Shown piece after piece: positions 23,847 through 36,700 of a stretch of 64,000 bases of DNA. The position numbers were made by a program, and so were the translations under genes. This DNA is from Desmodesmus armatus (lineage: Eukaryota; Chlorophyta; Chlorophyceae; Sphaeropleales; Scenedesmaceae). Below the pieces are notes generated by a model that saw nothing but the letters and a program-made list of their open reading frames with translations, did no database searches and was not told where the DNA came from. The DNA is taken from the NCBI GenBank assembly GCA_007449985.2, contig VIIQ02000148.1, forward strand, positions 183,749 to 247,748. The letters are read 5' to 3'. Position 1 is the stretch's first letter; every line of letters begins with the position of its first letter.

Positions 23847-26300
23847 TAGCAGGATTTGGCAGGATGTTGATGGATGTTGGGGTGGCTTTACCACTGACAC
23901 GGCCCTTGAGGGGGGGGGGCATGTCAGCCAGAGTGGATGCTGTTTCTACCATGGTGTATGTGCCGCCTGGCAGCTGACGTCAGTGGCTGCTGTTGATTGC
24001 TGCAGCCAGGCCTCTAGAGCGCAAGATGCCGTGCATGTCGCGGGGATGCACCATGTACATATGGCAAGGGTGCATGTTGTGCAAGGTCATGAAGGGTGAT
24101 ACCAGCAGGGCTGGGCAACTGATCCCAAGTAGTTGTGCTGATGCGTCTGCTCAGCGGCGAGTGGGCATAGCCTGTCGCGCATTTTTGCTGCTGTTGCTGT
24201 CTACTGTGGGGTGTCACGCAATCGCAGCGGCAATGTCAACTTGTATGTTGCTGGCCTGCCCAGCGGCAGTACTGAGTACTGCAGGATGCCATTTGACGGC
24301 ATGCAAGGCTTAGCAACCTCTTCAGACATTTCTTTTTGTTGTGTGGTCTGAGCCTGAAGGGTAAGGGCTGGGTGTGATAGGGGCTGTGTCTGCTTCTTTT
24401 GCGGCAGTGCCGCACAGCAGTAGATCACATCATGGCTGGGTGGTGGCGTTACACACTGCCGCAAAGCAAGGCACGATGTGCTGCTTTGCATGTGACTGGG
24501 TCACAACACGTGTGATCACATCCATCGGTAGCAGGGGTTCTTCCATCCCCCTCCTGTCCCCCCTTGCGCCACACAAGCAGAGCAAACACATCTTCAGCAA
24601 ACCTGCCGTTACTATGAGCTGACTTGGAGTTGTGCATTGTCAGCTGGCATGGCTCAACTGCTGCAAGCACTCCAGAGGTGTGCCTTGAAACGCAGCATGC
24701 CATGCTGGCAGCAAGAACATGTTGTAGTAGTACTGCGCTGGCGCAGACACTACAGCTGCGCCCTTCAAAAGCGATTTGCAAATCTACAGCAGCATCAAAA
24801 AGAGAGTGTCTGCCGATGGCGTGTGGCAAGAGGCACGCCATTGCCAAGCAGCAACCTGCATGCATGGTACCTACAGGCTGCTGCTGCTGTACAGTACGTA
24901 CGGCGCCGCAACCATATGCTGCTGATACTCTATTGTTCGTCAGCACAAGCCAGACAGCTGCTGAGGGATGATTCACTGCTGGCTTCAGCGCAGGCAAGCT
25001 GTGCTCTACTCACAACCCTTCGAGGCTTACATCTCCTTAAACTCCCCCACCCTCAGAACAGTGACCAGGCAGCCTGAGGAGAGCAAGGCACTGCAGCAGC
25101 AGCTTCAGGCCCTGCGTGACCAATATTCACCACACATGAAGAAACCATGTACTGATGTGGTACCACGTGCACCCGCGTTTTCTACTGCTGCAGAAGAGAT
25201 CTCCAAAGTGCCACCACCTGAGGCCGCTTCTCGCGACACCAGAACCCAGATGCAACGCAAATATCAGTTCAAAGCACATTCAGATATCGTTTAGCACAAT
25301 CCCTTATAGTGTGTACCATGTACTGCACTGCTACGGGCCCTGCTGCAAGACAACCGCGATTAGAGCTTCAAAATGCTTTCCATAGAGTCTACGAAAAAAA
25401 CAGCGTCCGCCTGCTCCATGGAAGCTGAAGCGTCGAAAGTGACGCAGTGCCTGTAGCAGGCAAAGTTGCTCCTTGGCTCCTTATAAGCCAGCGGGCCACT
25501 CCAATTGTTCAGGATTCGCAAGTGTAGTTCTGATATGAGAAACATCGCCTCTTGACATTTCTGCAATGGGTAGAATCACAACCATAGTACAGCAGCTGGT
25601 GAGTCTCCGCAGGGCCCTTGTTCGTTTGTTTCATATGTTTGCATGTGTCTTCCAGGTACATATAGCAGCTGTCTGGGCTAGGATACCGGGCTGCGGCATA
25701 CGGGCTGGAGGTGGATGGGCGGAAGGTGCTCGCTCGAGACGAAGGTAAGGCGGGCTGTTGGTCCGGCTGAGCTCTAAGCAGCATACGATAGCATCAGATA
25801 GGACTTGTAGAGAGAGGCAGCAGCAGCAGAAGCCAAACAGTTGGGTTTGGGCCAGCAGCAGTTTGCATGGTGGAGTTGCAAACAGTTATATCTGTAGCCT
25901 CAGCGTTGACAGGTTGAAGCGCTGAACTTCACGGAAGTAATATTGCTAATCATCTTGTCATTCGTGGCTGCTGTGCAGGCAAACCGGACCCCCACCTGGC
26001 AACCCACCTGGCAACCTGACAACCCTCCGGCCACCATGCTGATTCGTACCTCAAGAAAGACCCACAAGACGTGTGTTTTCACAAGGAGGAATACCCTGTA
26101 CAGGGCTCCAGCCTTGCGCACGTCGCTCGTCCCCCTGCCTTGTTGCAGGCGGTGCCGGCTATGCCGGGGGTCTTTCTTGAGGGAACGGGAGTGTGCTGAC
26201 TCACGCAGCGACTGTGCGTCCACACAAATAAGCGGCGGCGTCGTTTGGCAGTGAAATTTGTTCGGCACACTCACACAGCATGGTGGCAGCAGGTGAGGGG
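23847..26300. other. Gene-poor interval; possible stray exon at 24992-25294
   Basis: No complete gene is seen. After an acceptor-like GCGCAG, the plus frame at about 24992-25294 has a protein-like run (YSQPFEAYISLNSPTLRTV, then EESKALQQQLQALRDQY) ending at TAG, but no partner exon was found. Minus-strand frames at 24449-24997, 25509-25784 and 25900-26274 lack motifs. Confidence 0.25.
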
Positions 26301-26309
26301 CAGCAGTGG

Positions 26310-26880
26310 TAGAAGGGAGTTAGGGAAGGGAGGGGGTAGACTATTAGCAGTAGGTCACTAGCCATAGCTATAGAAGGGTTAGGGGAGGCAGGGGTAGACT
26401 TTTAGCAGTAGGACAATAGCCATAGGCATAGGAGGGTTAGGGGAGGGAGCGGGTAGATTGTTAGCAGTAGTTTACTAGCTATAGTTGTAGGAGGGTTAGG
26501 GGAGTGATGGGTCGACTATTAGCGATTGAATCACTAGCCATAGCTATAGAAGGGTCAGGGGAGGGAGGGATCGACTGTCAGCAATAAATTACTAGCCATA
26601 GCATAGAAGGGTTAAGGGAGGGAGGGGGTCAACTGTTAGCAGTAGATCGATAGCGATAGGTATAGGAGGGTTAGGGGCGGCAGGGGTAGACTATTAGCAG
26701 TAGGTCAATAGCTATAGAAGGGTTAGCGAAGGAGGGGTCAGCTGTTAGCAGTAGGTTACTAGCCATAGCTATAGAAGGGTTAGGGGAGGGAGGGATCAAC
26801 TGTTTGACATGTTAGCCGTTAACTAGTAGTCATAAGGGAGTTGGAAGAAGGAGGGGTCAACTGTTAGCAGTAGGTCACTA
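26310..26880 (+). repeat. Degenerate ~60 bp minisatellite, about 10 copies
   Basis: Units share GTTAGGGGAGG, TAGAC or CAACT, TATTAGCAGTAGGTCACTAG and CCATAGCTATAGAAGG, with substitutions and indels in each. The array ends in a G run near 26896-26911. Confidence 0.85.
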
Positions 26881-26956
26881 GCCATAGGGAGGGTGGAGGG
26901 GGGGGGGGGGGGCAAAGTCCCCGCCCGAGGTCCACATAGGGCCACAAGGCTCTATG

Positions 26957-28521
26957 TCCTGGCTGTTGCAGCGCCTCCCTTATGCGGAGTTGTCTGCAGC
27001 AGTGCTTCTGTATATTGCAGCGTCTCACTTATGCGCGGTGATGCAACCGTGCTTCTGTCTGTTGCAGCGTCTCTCTTATGCGGAGGTGTCTTGTTGTGAT
27101 AAGATCGCAGAGGCTGAAGCTGTCGTGTCTGTCAAGGTGCTGAGGTGTCTGCAGCAGTGCTTCTGTCTGTTGTTTCATCTCCCTTATGCTGAGGTGTCTG
27201 CAACAGTGCTTCTGTCTGTTGTTTCATCTCCCTTATGCTGAGGTGTCTGCAACAGTGCTTCTGTCTGTTGTTTCATCTCCCTTATGCTGAGGTGTCTGCA
27301 ACAGTGCTTCTGTCTGTTGTTTCATCTCCCTTATGCTGAGGTGTCTGCAACAGTGCTTCTGTCTGTTGTTTCATCTCCCTTATGCGGAGGTGTCTGCAAC
27401 AGTGCTTCTGTCTGTTGTTTCATCTCCCTTATGCTGAGGTGTCTGCAACAGTGCTTCTGTCTGTTGTTTCATCTCCCTTATGCTGAGGTGTCTGCAACAG
27501 TGCTTCTGTCTGTTGTTTCATCTCCCTTATGCGGAGGTGTCTGCAACAGTGCTTCTGTCTGTTGTTTCATCTCCCTTATGCTGAGGTGTCTGCAACAGTG
27601 CTTCTGTCTGTTGTTTCATCTCCCTTATGCGGAGGTGTCTGCAACAGTGCTTCTGTCTGTTGTTTCATCTCCCTTATGCTGAGGTGTCTGCAACAGTGCT
27701 TCTGTCTGTTGTTTCATCTCCCTTATGCTGAGGTGTCTGCAACAGTGCTTCTGTCTGTTGTTTCATCTCCCTTATGCTGAGGTGTCTGCAACAGTGCTTC
27801 TGTCTGTTGTTTCATCTCCCTTATGCGGAGGTGTCTGAAGCAGTGCTTCTGTCTGTTGTTTCATCTCCCTTATGCGGAGGTGTCTGCAACAGTGCTTCTG
27901 TCTGTTGTTTCATCTCCCTTATGCTGAGGTGTCTGCAACAGTGCTTCTGTCTGTTGTTTCATCTCCCTTATGCGGAGGTGTCTGCAACAGTGCTTCTGTC
28001 TGTTGTTTCATCTCCCTTATGCTGAGGTGTCTGCAACAGTGCTTCTGTCTGTTGTTTCATCTCCCTTATGCTGAGGTGTCTGCAACAGTGCTTCTGTCTG
28101 TTGTTTCATCTCCCTTATGCTGAGGTGTCTGCAACAGTGCTTCTGTCTGTTGTTTCATCTCCCTTATGCTGAGGTGTCTGCAACAGTGCTTCTGTCTGTT
28201 GTTTCATCTCCCTTATGCTGAGGTGTCTGAAGCAGTGCTTCTGTCTGTTGTTTCATCTCCCTTATGCGGAGGTGTCTGCAACAGTGCTTCTGTCTGTTGT
28301 TTCATCTCCCTTATGCTGAGGTGTCTGCAACAGTGCTTCTGTCTGTTGTTTCATCTCCCTTATGCGGAGGTGTCTGCAACAGTGCTTCTGTCTGTTGTTT
28401 CATCTCCCTTATGCTGAGGTGTCTGCAACAGTGCTTCTGTCTGTTGTTTCATCTCCCTTATGCTGAGGTGTCTGAAGCAGTGCTTCTGTCTGTTGCACCG
28501 TCTCCCTTATGCGGAGGTGTC
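26957..28521 (+). repeat. 49 bp tandem satellite, about 28 regular copies with degenerate ends
   Basis: The regular array runs from about 27164 to 28497 with an exact 49-base period (for example TGCTGAGGTGTCTGCAACAG, then CTTCTGTCTGTTG, then CATCTCCC). Variation is almost confined to two sites: CTG or CGG after the TG, and CAACAG or AAGCAG. Degenerate units flank it on both sides, as expected when unequal exchange homogenises the centre. Because 49 is not a multiple of three and no unit holds a stop in the plus frames, long artefactual ORFs with a 49-residue period arise. Confidence 0.97.
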
Positions 28522-29039
28522 TGGAATCACTACATTCAATAAGTATCTGAAGATGCACCACCCTGGCCACCTGGCAAAACACCACAACATCCACAGCTTT
28601 CAATTTGCACACCAGAATGAATCACACTGTGATCTGTGGATCAAAGATTCAAAGAAGCAGAATCCGGTACAAGCTCAACAACTGCCCCAACGTGACTGTT
28701 ACGTCAGCCGTCATATGTGTGTGCAAGCCATACGTGGCAAGAGTAACCATAATGCATCCAGCTGTGAAGGGGCCACACATGTATGGCTCAGCAGGCAACA
28801 CGAGAGCGCCCTTGCATAGTAATCACTGGCTCCCCAGCCGATGGTAGGCCCGTTGAACGCACGGGACAGACACGAGCAACCGCAGCTCATTGTTGCTCAT
28901 CACGTGTGGCAAAACAACTCCGCAAGGGCAAGGCATACGTGCAAGAACTGGAAGCGGGCGCTCCAGACACACAGACACACAATTGACAATTGTGCAACGA
29001 CGCCACAGCAACTGATAGTTTGGCTGCATGGACGAACTG

Positions 29040-32000
29040 CTACGACTCCATATCATCAGCTTGAGATGCCGCAGGGCCTCCCTGCACGCTGCCGCCTGCC
29101 GCCCCACTATCTGATGCTGCCCCTCCCACTGCTGCCCCGCTGCCGCCGCTCATGTCCTCAGCCCTCATGCCCAGCTGCTGGTGCACAGCACCAAGCTGAG
29201 GGGGCTGCCGGCCGTGCAGGATCCACTCCCTGCAAACATGAATGAAGACAGCGGAGTCCTCAGTTTGTGATTGAGTAGTAATGGAGCGAGTGGGTGGTTG
29301 GTGGTTGGGTGAATGAGTGAGTAAGGGGTGGGGATTGGCAACGCCCACAGGCGATCCTGGTGCATTCAGTGATCATGCAAGGCTGGAATCAGTGTGCATG
29401 GTGACATGCACAACACGCTGAGCTGATACATAACCATCATGTCACATGCAGTCTGCCTGCGCTCAATGGTCGCAGGCTCATCCATTATGTTGAGAGCAAC
29501 ATCTGCTCCGTCAAAATTCAAACCTGGAAACCACTTGAAACCTGGACCCTGATCCCCCACCACACGCTGAACTGGCAAATCGTCTGTGTATCTCCAGCCT
29601 CGCCACGGCCCCTGTCCATGCACCCCCCTCCCGCACAAAACTGTTGTACCAATGCAGCACTGCATCACATGTATGCCCCCCCCTCCGCCTTTTTAATAAA
29701 TGCCCTGATTCAATCACCCCCCAAGCTTCACACACTCAGTAACATTGCACCTAACCACCCCCAACCCCTCACCTGTGTGCCTCCAGCTCCGCCGAACGAA
29801 GACAGCGAAGTCCTCAATCAGTCCTCAATCAGTGACTGAGTAGGTGATGGAGCGATCAGGAGGATTGGTGGGTGACTAGGTGACTGTCTGGCGGGGAGTG
29901 GGGTGCGCTCACATGCAATCTTGAGTCTCCCCTCCTGCACTCCCCACAGTCGTGCTGCACCATTCCCACACAGCAGCACCTGTGTGTTCCCCGTTCCACC
30001 TCGCATTGGCAGTTTCAATGCAGCAAACCCCCTCCCGTATGCTTCACACACTCAGTACCACTGCACCTCCCCACCCCCGCCCCCTCACCGGTGTGCCTCT
30101 AGCTCAGCCATAGCCTCCTGACTTTAGATACCTCTCAAACCCAGGACCCTCATCCCCTACCCAAACTAGTAGTTGGCACATGATATGTGCAGCTCCAGCC
30201 TCGCTATGGCCCCCTTCAAGGCACCACCTCCCACACAGTACTGTTGTACCAATGCAACACTGCATCACATGTGCGCCCCCCAATCTGTCTCGCATTGACA
30301 GCTCTCCTCCTCCCCCCCCCCTTATGCTTCACACACTCAGTAACACTGCACCCCCCCCCACTCACCTGTGTGCCTCCAGCTCCGCCATGGCCTCCTGCTC
30401 AGGCATATACAGCATGTCTGTGATGCGCCAGACCTGCAGTGTGCCGCCACCCGGGGGTGCGTAGTAGCCCCCGTCCCCCTCCTCCTTACCTTCATCCTCC
30501 TCTTCCTCTGACCCCCCCCCCCCCCCGCGCGTGGCACACACACTCAGCACTACTCACGCACTCAGTACCACAGCACCTGTCCCCCCCCCTCACCTGTGCG
30601 CCTCCAGCTCCGCCATAGCCTCCTGTTCAGGCATGTACAGCATGTCCGTGATGCGCCAGACCTGCAGCGTGCCGCCCCCAGGTGGTGCGTAGTAGCCCCC
30701 GTCCCCCTCCTCCTCATCTTCATCCTCCTCATCCTCTTCGCTGTCACCGGGGTTGAGGCTCTCACTCACACTCATCATCAGCCAGGGGTCGTCAGGACAC
30801 CACTGGAAGTCAATGACTTTCTGTTGGCAGAAAGACACAGCACGGGCAGTCGTCCGATACGAAGGGTGAGGTCTAAGAACAGGGACGACCAAGCTGGAGT
30901 CAGGGTCGTCACTGTGCAGCGTGTGGCGCCAGTCCAGCCACACCAGCCCAAATTCCACATCATGATGTGTGATCACAAAGGCCAGCTTGACAAGGTGCCA
31001 CAGCCACCAACATTCGATAATGCTGAGATGGATGGCAGAAGCGAACTCACTGACAGCATGCTCAACTCACCCCTCCTTTGTGCCCAACGTGCTTGAACAG
31101 CAGTTCGGGCGGCGACTCCTTCCCTGCCACGTTGCTGCTGCCTGCCCTGCTGGCCGCGTTGCCGCGTGTGCTGCTGCCTCCTGCTGCCTGCTGGGCCCTG
31201 TCCAGGCTCCACACAGCCACCAAGTTGTCTTCACCACCAGACGCCAACACACCCTGCGCACGCCAAACACACGCAAGCGCTTGTGAAAGGAAACCTGCTG
31301 CTGCAGCTAAAGGGTTGTCGTCGCGACCAGACGCCAGCACACCCTGTGCACAAAAAACTCATGCCCACTGTGCAGTGGCAGGGGGTTGCGGCCCGAGTGG
31401 CCTGCCACTATGCTGACTAGGTGCGGGGTGATAGGCCGGAAGACTTGCAGCACTTTATTTGGGAATGCCCAGCGTATGACCACATCCGGGACAAATACCG
31501 CTCGTTGTTTGCATTCAGTGTGACCAACTCCGCTCAGCAGTGCATGCAGAGTGTATTTGATACTCCTCAGCAGCGTCAACTGGCCCACTGTGTCGCGGCC
31601 ATGGACGTCTACAGGCGCTACCTGTTGGGGAAAGGTAACCTATTTGGAGTCCGCCCTGCGCTGCAGCCCTTGGGTTATGTGGCCGTCATGCCATACCCAG
31701 CTTGCTTGCGGCGCAGGGCCAGCCCATCAACAATGGGCTCAGTAGATGTGTTGGGAGTCGCGGTAGGGGCACTTGTAGTTGCCACCTTGTGGGTACTGCT
31801 TTGCGTGTTGACTCAGAAGGTGTTGTGCTGGCTTTGATGTGTTAGTTGTACAACATTGTTTCTGCTATGCTTGAAGGACTGACCCATGTGTGTGCGTGCA
31901 CGGTATGTGTAGACTGCAGATTTACAGCTGAGTCTTGGAAGCACGATACTATACTCGGTGTGTGTGGCAGTTACCATGTCTGTGTGTGTGTTTTTGGGGG

Positions 32001-33728
32001 GCTGGTCTTGTCTGACGTGTCTTTGCAGGTTCCCTCGGTTCAGGTGTGCGTGTTTGGCTTACCCAGTCGATCAAGTGTAGAGAGTACCGCTTTGCGGTGA
32101 AAGTATCTACTTGTAACAACCTCCCCCCCCCCCAAAAAAAACACGCACACACATACAACGTGTTCACTTCCCTCCAGCTAAAGAGTCGTCCTCACCACCA
32201 GACGCCAACACACCCTGCGCACAAACATGACGGCACAGTCATATAGGAAATCCTTTTTTTCTTTTTTTGCATATTTGTTTTTACAGAACCACACATTTCC
32301 TTTTAGCCATAAGGCTGTCGACGCGGCCACTTACCAACACCCTGTGCACAGGATGCAGCACACCTACACGCATTTTTGAAGGTCCGCAGCGGATTTTGGT
32401 CCTCTCCAGCATCCGTGTTTGGATGTACTGCTGGGGTTGCTTGGTGTGACTCCACAACCTGTTACACCTTCTACACATTGTGCAAACCTTAGGGGCAACA
32501 AACAACGACACAAAACAGCACACGGTCCAACACACCCTGAAGCAGTGCAGCATACAATGTGACCAGGGTAACTGCGTTGCTGTCCCTGGCCTTTGCTGCG
32601 CTTCATGCGTGATGAATACGTCCTCTATTAGGGAACATCGCCATCACACACAAAGCGCCCAGCAAAGGCCACGGACAGCAAGGCCGTCACCCTGGCCACA
32701 TACAGCATCTGCACAGAGCAATGTGTTGATGCAAGCGCCACGTTCAGAACACTTTCACACAACACGGTCACTCTCACCTGGACCTTTGCGTGCCACTCAA
32801 CACGAATGATGGCGTCTCTGTGGAAGGCGAATATGTGCAGGCAGGCCTCCGACGCTGTTGCTGCTGCCCCGCTGGCCGGCAGCTTGCGCCTGTCCCACAC
32901 CTTCAGGGACCCGTCAGCCGCACCTGCATGCACAACAGGAGTATGCAGAATCGCATAACCTCTGGTGTAAGGTGCAGAACGTGTGGTACTGGTTCAACAA
33001 ACAGGACAAGCCTCTGCTGATGTTTCCAGCTGAGCACTAGTGTGCACCTCTGTGCAAAAGTGGAGGTGTGTGATGTACAAACCTGTGCATCACCAGCACT
33101 TGGCAAATTATGAATAAGAACCAAGGGCTCTCTGCCTGTCACGCCACACAACAACCATGGCCTGGCAGACAGTACCAGTGGTCGTCCCCAGTTACCTGCC
33201 AAGCTCACCCACAGCATAACAACCCGTTAACCCCAGCACCCCCCCCCCGACACCCTGGTCCTGCCACACCCACCGGTGACTACGAGGTGCTCCTGCAGCC
33301 CGCTCCAGTCCACACAGTGCACATCAGGCCCGGTGCCATGTGCTGACTTGATGGATGCCACTGGCTTGTTGCCGGCAGTAGTGTCCCAGAACAGCACCTG
33401 GGCAAGGCACAGCAGACAGGCATGTTGCTGTGATGCCACAATGCTGGTTGCACAGGTCCGAAGGAAACGACCAGTAGTGTGCTTGTGTGACAGCGCCATC
33501 GTCACAACCTGCTGTTTTACACACTGGATAGCTGTCGTATAACCATGTGCACCAGTGTTTGATAATCAATACAGATGTGAGCCATTGGTGGAAGCTCCTT
33601 GCACTCCAAGCTCTTCAGTGCAGTGCTGCAGTGACCTTGAACTTGATGATCTTTGGCTGTAGCCTGCATCCAGGAGGCACACCTACCCTGGTGCCGATGT
33701 CATACCCATGTGCACTTCAATACTACTG

Positions 33729-33773
<45 letters not shown>

Positions 33774-36700
33774 CTACTACTACTACCTTGCATTTGGCAT
33801 TAGCTATCTAGCAGGAGTGGAGAGTAGGAGTCTCATACATCGGCAGCATGCTGGCCAGCACGAACCCATGCTGACCATGCAGTACGCCAAGCGCCAACAG
33901 CAGAAAGTGAGACTGACCTCACACAGGCGGCAAGAAAAGCTCATCATGGCAAAAGAGCAATAATGCCCTTAACAGCAGTAAATGGAGCAGTTGAGGGATG
34001 ATATCTTGGCACAGCTCATTTGAATTCAGGGCACAGGGTTCACTACCTGATGCAGATCAGCAGACAAGAGGCACGGTTGGACTTGCTTCAGTCAAGGCAT
34101 GCAAGCAGAGCAGGCATCAGCTTGGGATGGCCACTCGGGCGAGGTATGGGCGGATATCCAGCAGGGGATGCTGAAACATGTGCCGATCCCACTCACCAGC
34201 CGCTTGGCTTGGCTGAGTTACCTGAGACCCCGAACCCAGGCTGGTTGCTATCTCTGAAGCAGTGCAGCGTGCCACTAGCCAGCTGCACCTCGGTGCAGTA
34301 AGCGGGGCACCACAGCAGAACGATCTAGGACAGAATGCTGCAGTCGCTGCCATGCAATGCGCAGAATCAACGGTGCAATCCTTGCTATATCGAGTGGGTT
34401 TAGTAGTGCACGTTCAAGGCTCCGTTGGTGCACGAAAGCAGCTGATGCGCCCACAGGCGTTGGAAGTGTCGATGCAGACTTGCTGTTTTGCAGCAGGTTG
34501 CCAACATGCCCCAGCAGCAGCAAAGCAGGTGCAGAAGAGGAATGGTTTGCAAGGTGCACTACTACTGCAACTACTGACTACTGCTAACTACTACTACTAC
34601 TTGACTGGATCAGGGCCTCGCCTGATCGCCCTTTCAGGAGCCCCTGTGCAATTCAATGTCATGAACAAAGTCAGCCAACACACACACCTGCTTGTCGTCC
34701 CCTACGCTGACCAGGCGCGTGTGCTGCCCCGGTTGGAACACCACATCCTCCACCGTGTCTGTGTGGCCGACCAGCCGCTGCCTGCAACACGAGTGTATTC
34801 ACGGCAGAGTTGCAAGCAGTCCAGGGCAGTGAGATGGGTCAGAGGCCATGATTTCTGTATTATGTTAAATGTCTGCGCGTGTATCGGTTTAGCACACGCC
34901 TTTTTGATACTGCCAACTGACACCGCAGGATAGGAAGGTAGTGCGATTGGCGGCTGCAGCCACAGTAGCCACACTTCGCTTGCCAGCTGTGGTAGCGGCA
35001 TCACACTGTCCTGCCTAGTCACCCACTCCCAGACTGCACTTCATGACATACGGTTATCAAATCATGCACTGATGCATGTACGGCAGGCTGAAAGTGCCGG
35101 CAGCTCACCGTGCTGGAAGCTTTGTGGTCCTGGTTGGCGCCCGCTCAAGGTCTTCCACCCCCTCCTCCTGCTGCTGCTGTTGCTGCGTGTCCCCCAGGAT
35201 GCCACCCGATTTGCAGTTGTCTTTGAGATCCCACAGCAGCACCAGCTTGTCAGTGCCCCCTGCACACCAAACAGCCACAAGGTGTGACTTCACAACCACA
35301 GCAACCCCACATGAACTGCCATCATGTGCTCCACGGTCTGTGGTTGCCTATATTTGCAGCACACGAAACAAGGTTGTGATTTGGTTTGTCAGAACAGCAA
35401 TAGCGCCGTCCAGATGTGCTTCGGGTCAGCCATGACATCAGTCCACAAGCAGCTCAATAAGTCCACAGCAACTTTGGCTTCTGTGCCAAACATCTGAGGG
35501 CTTGCAGCAAAAAATGGGGTTTGATATGTGCCGCCAAGCTTGCTAGCATGGGTGTGATGTGCAGGGTGACTGTGCGTGCACTGCTGCAGCCCTGTCTTTG
35601 TTGGTCATCCGGTGTTGCTGGTGCCAAACAGTGACAGAGAGCAGACGATTTTGCTGACTCTAGCTACAGCAAACTTGTGCATTATTATTGCCAGTACCCT
35701 ATACCTGCATGCAGCCTATACCAACACACAACTATAACTGCAGCTGCTCAGCACTTTGACACCATTCTTATACGGACAGCAAGCAAAGATGAATGCAAGG
35801 CGATGCAAGAGAGTGCAGCCACCACCCATTATGTACCCAGCACCCCCCCCCCCCACACACACACACCTGATGCAACCACAGGCTCGCTGCGGGCTGTTGC
35901 CAGTGGGAATTGTGCCTGGTCTTCATGCCCAATCAAAGTCATGTCAGGTATGCTCTCCCCCCAGCTGCGAGTGCCCTGCACATATTCATCACCGACACAT
36001 CACAGCAGCACGGTGAGTTGGCAGAGACACAGCCTTCAACGGACTGTTCCTTTCTGACAGGATCCTTTTGTACCGCTGTACGCAATGAGGTGTACTGGTA
36101 TAATCTGGTCTGATATGATGCCTCCTGAAGTGTGTTGGCCATGCTATTGGCTAAATCCATTTAAGCCTGTGGAAGGGTTGGCATGAAGCGCCACTTCTCA
36201 GCCTGTTACCACCCTGCATCAATTCTGCCATTGCAAAGCAGCAGTATCATCAGACACACCAGTGGGACAAGGAGGCTTGAGCACCCCACAAAGACCACAG
36301 AAGAAACAGTGAGATGAGATACACATCCAGCTGACTCGCACCTTGTCTCGCGTCATGTTTGGTTGTGTCACAGTGTTCCAGACGTACAGTTCAGGTGCAT
36401 CAGTGTGGGTGACCACCACGGCCGGGTGCTGCGGCAACTCACGGATCTTGTTCACCTGCACCACAGCCCACGTGACTTGTCAAATACTACGTGTGGAATC
36501 ACCATTGGTCTACCCAGCGCATCCAGTGTGGAGAGTACCGCTCTGCGCTGAAAGCATCCACCTGTAATCACCTAACCCCAAAACCAAGAGGTGCCTGGGA
36601 GCCCCATGGGATTTGACCAAGAGTGGGCAAGACGAATGACACACATCATCACAAAACATGCAGAACCCTTCACCCACTGACATCCACAGGCTTTGGCATG

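Noticed and set aside
24449..24997. 182-codon minus-strand ORF
   Set aside because: No motif, no splice partners, and overlapping plus-strand frames of similar length.
26957..28521. CRISPR array
   Set aside because: The repeats are contiguous with no spacers, and the genome is eukaryotic.
27124..28542. Repeat protein with a 49-residue period
   Set aside because: It is the translation of a 49 bp satellite; all three frames give rotations of the same sequence and there is no promoter or unique end.
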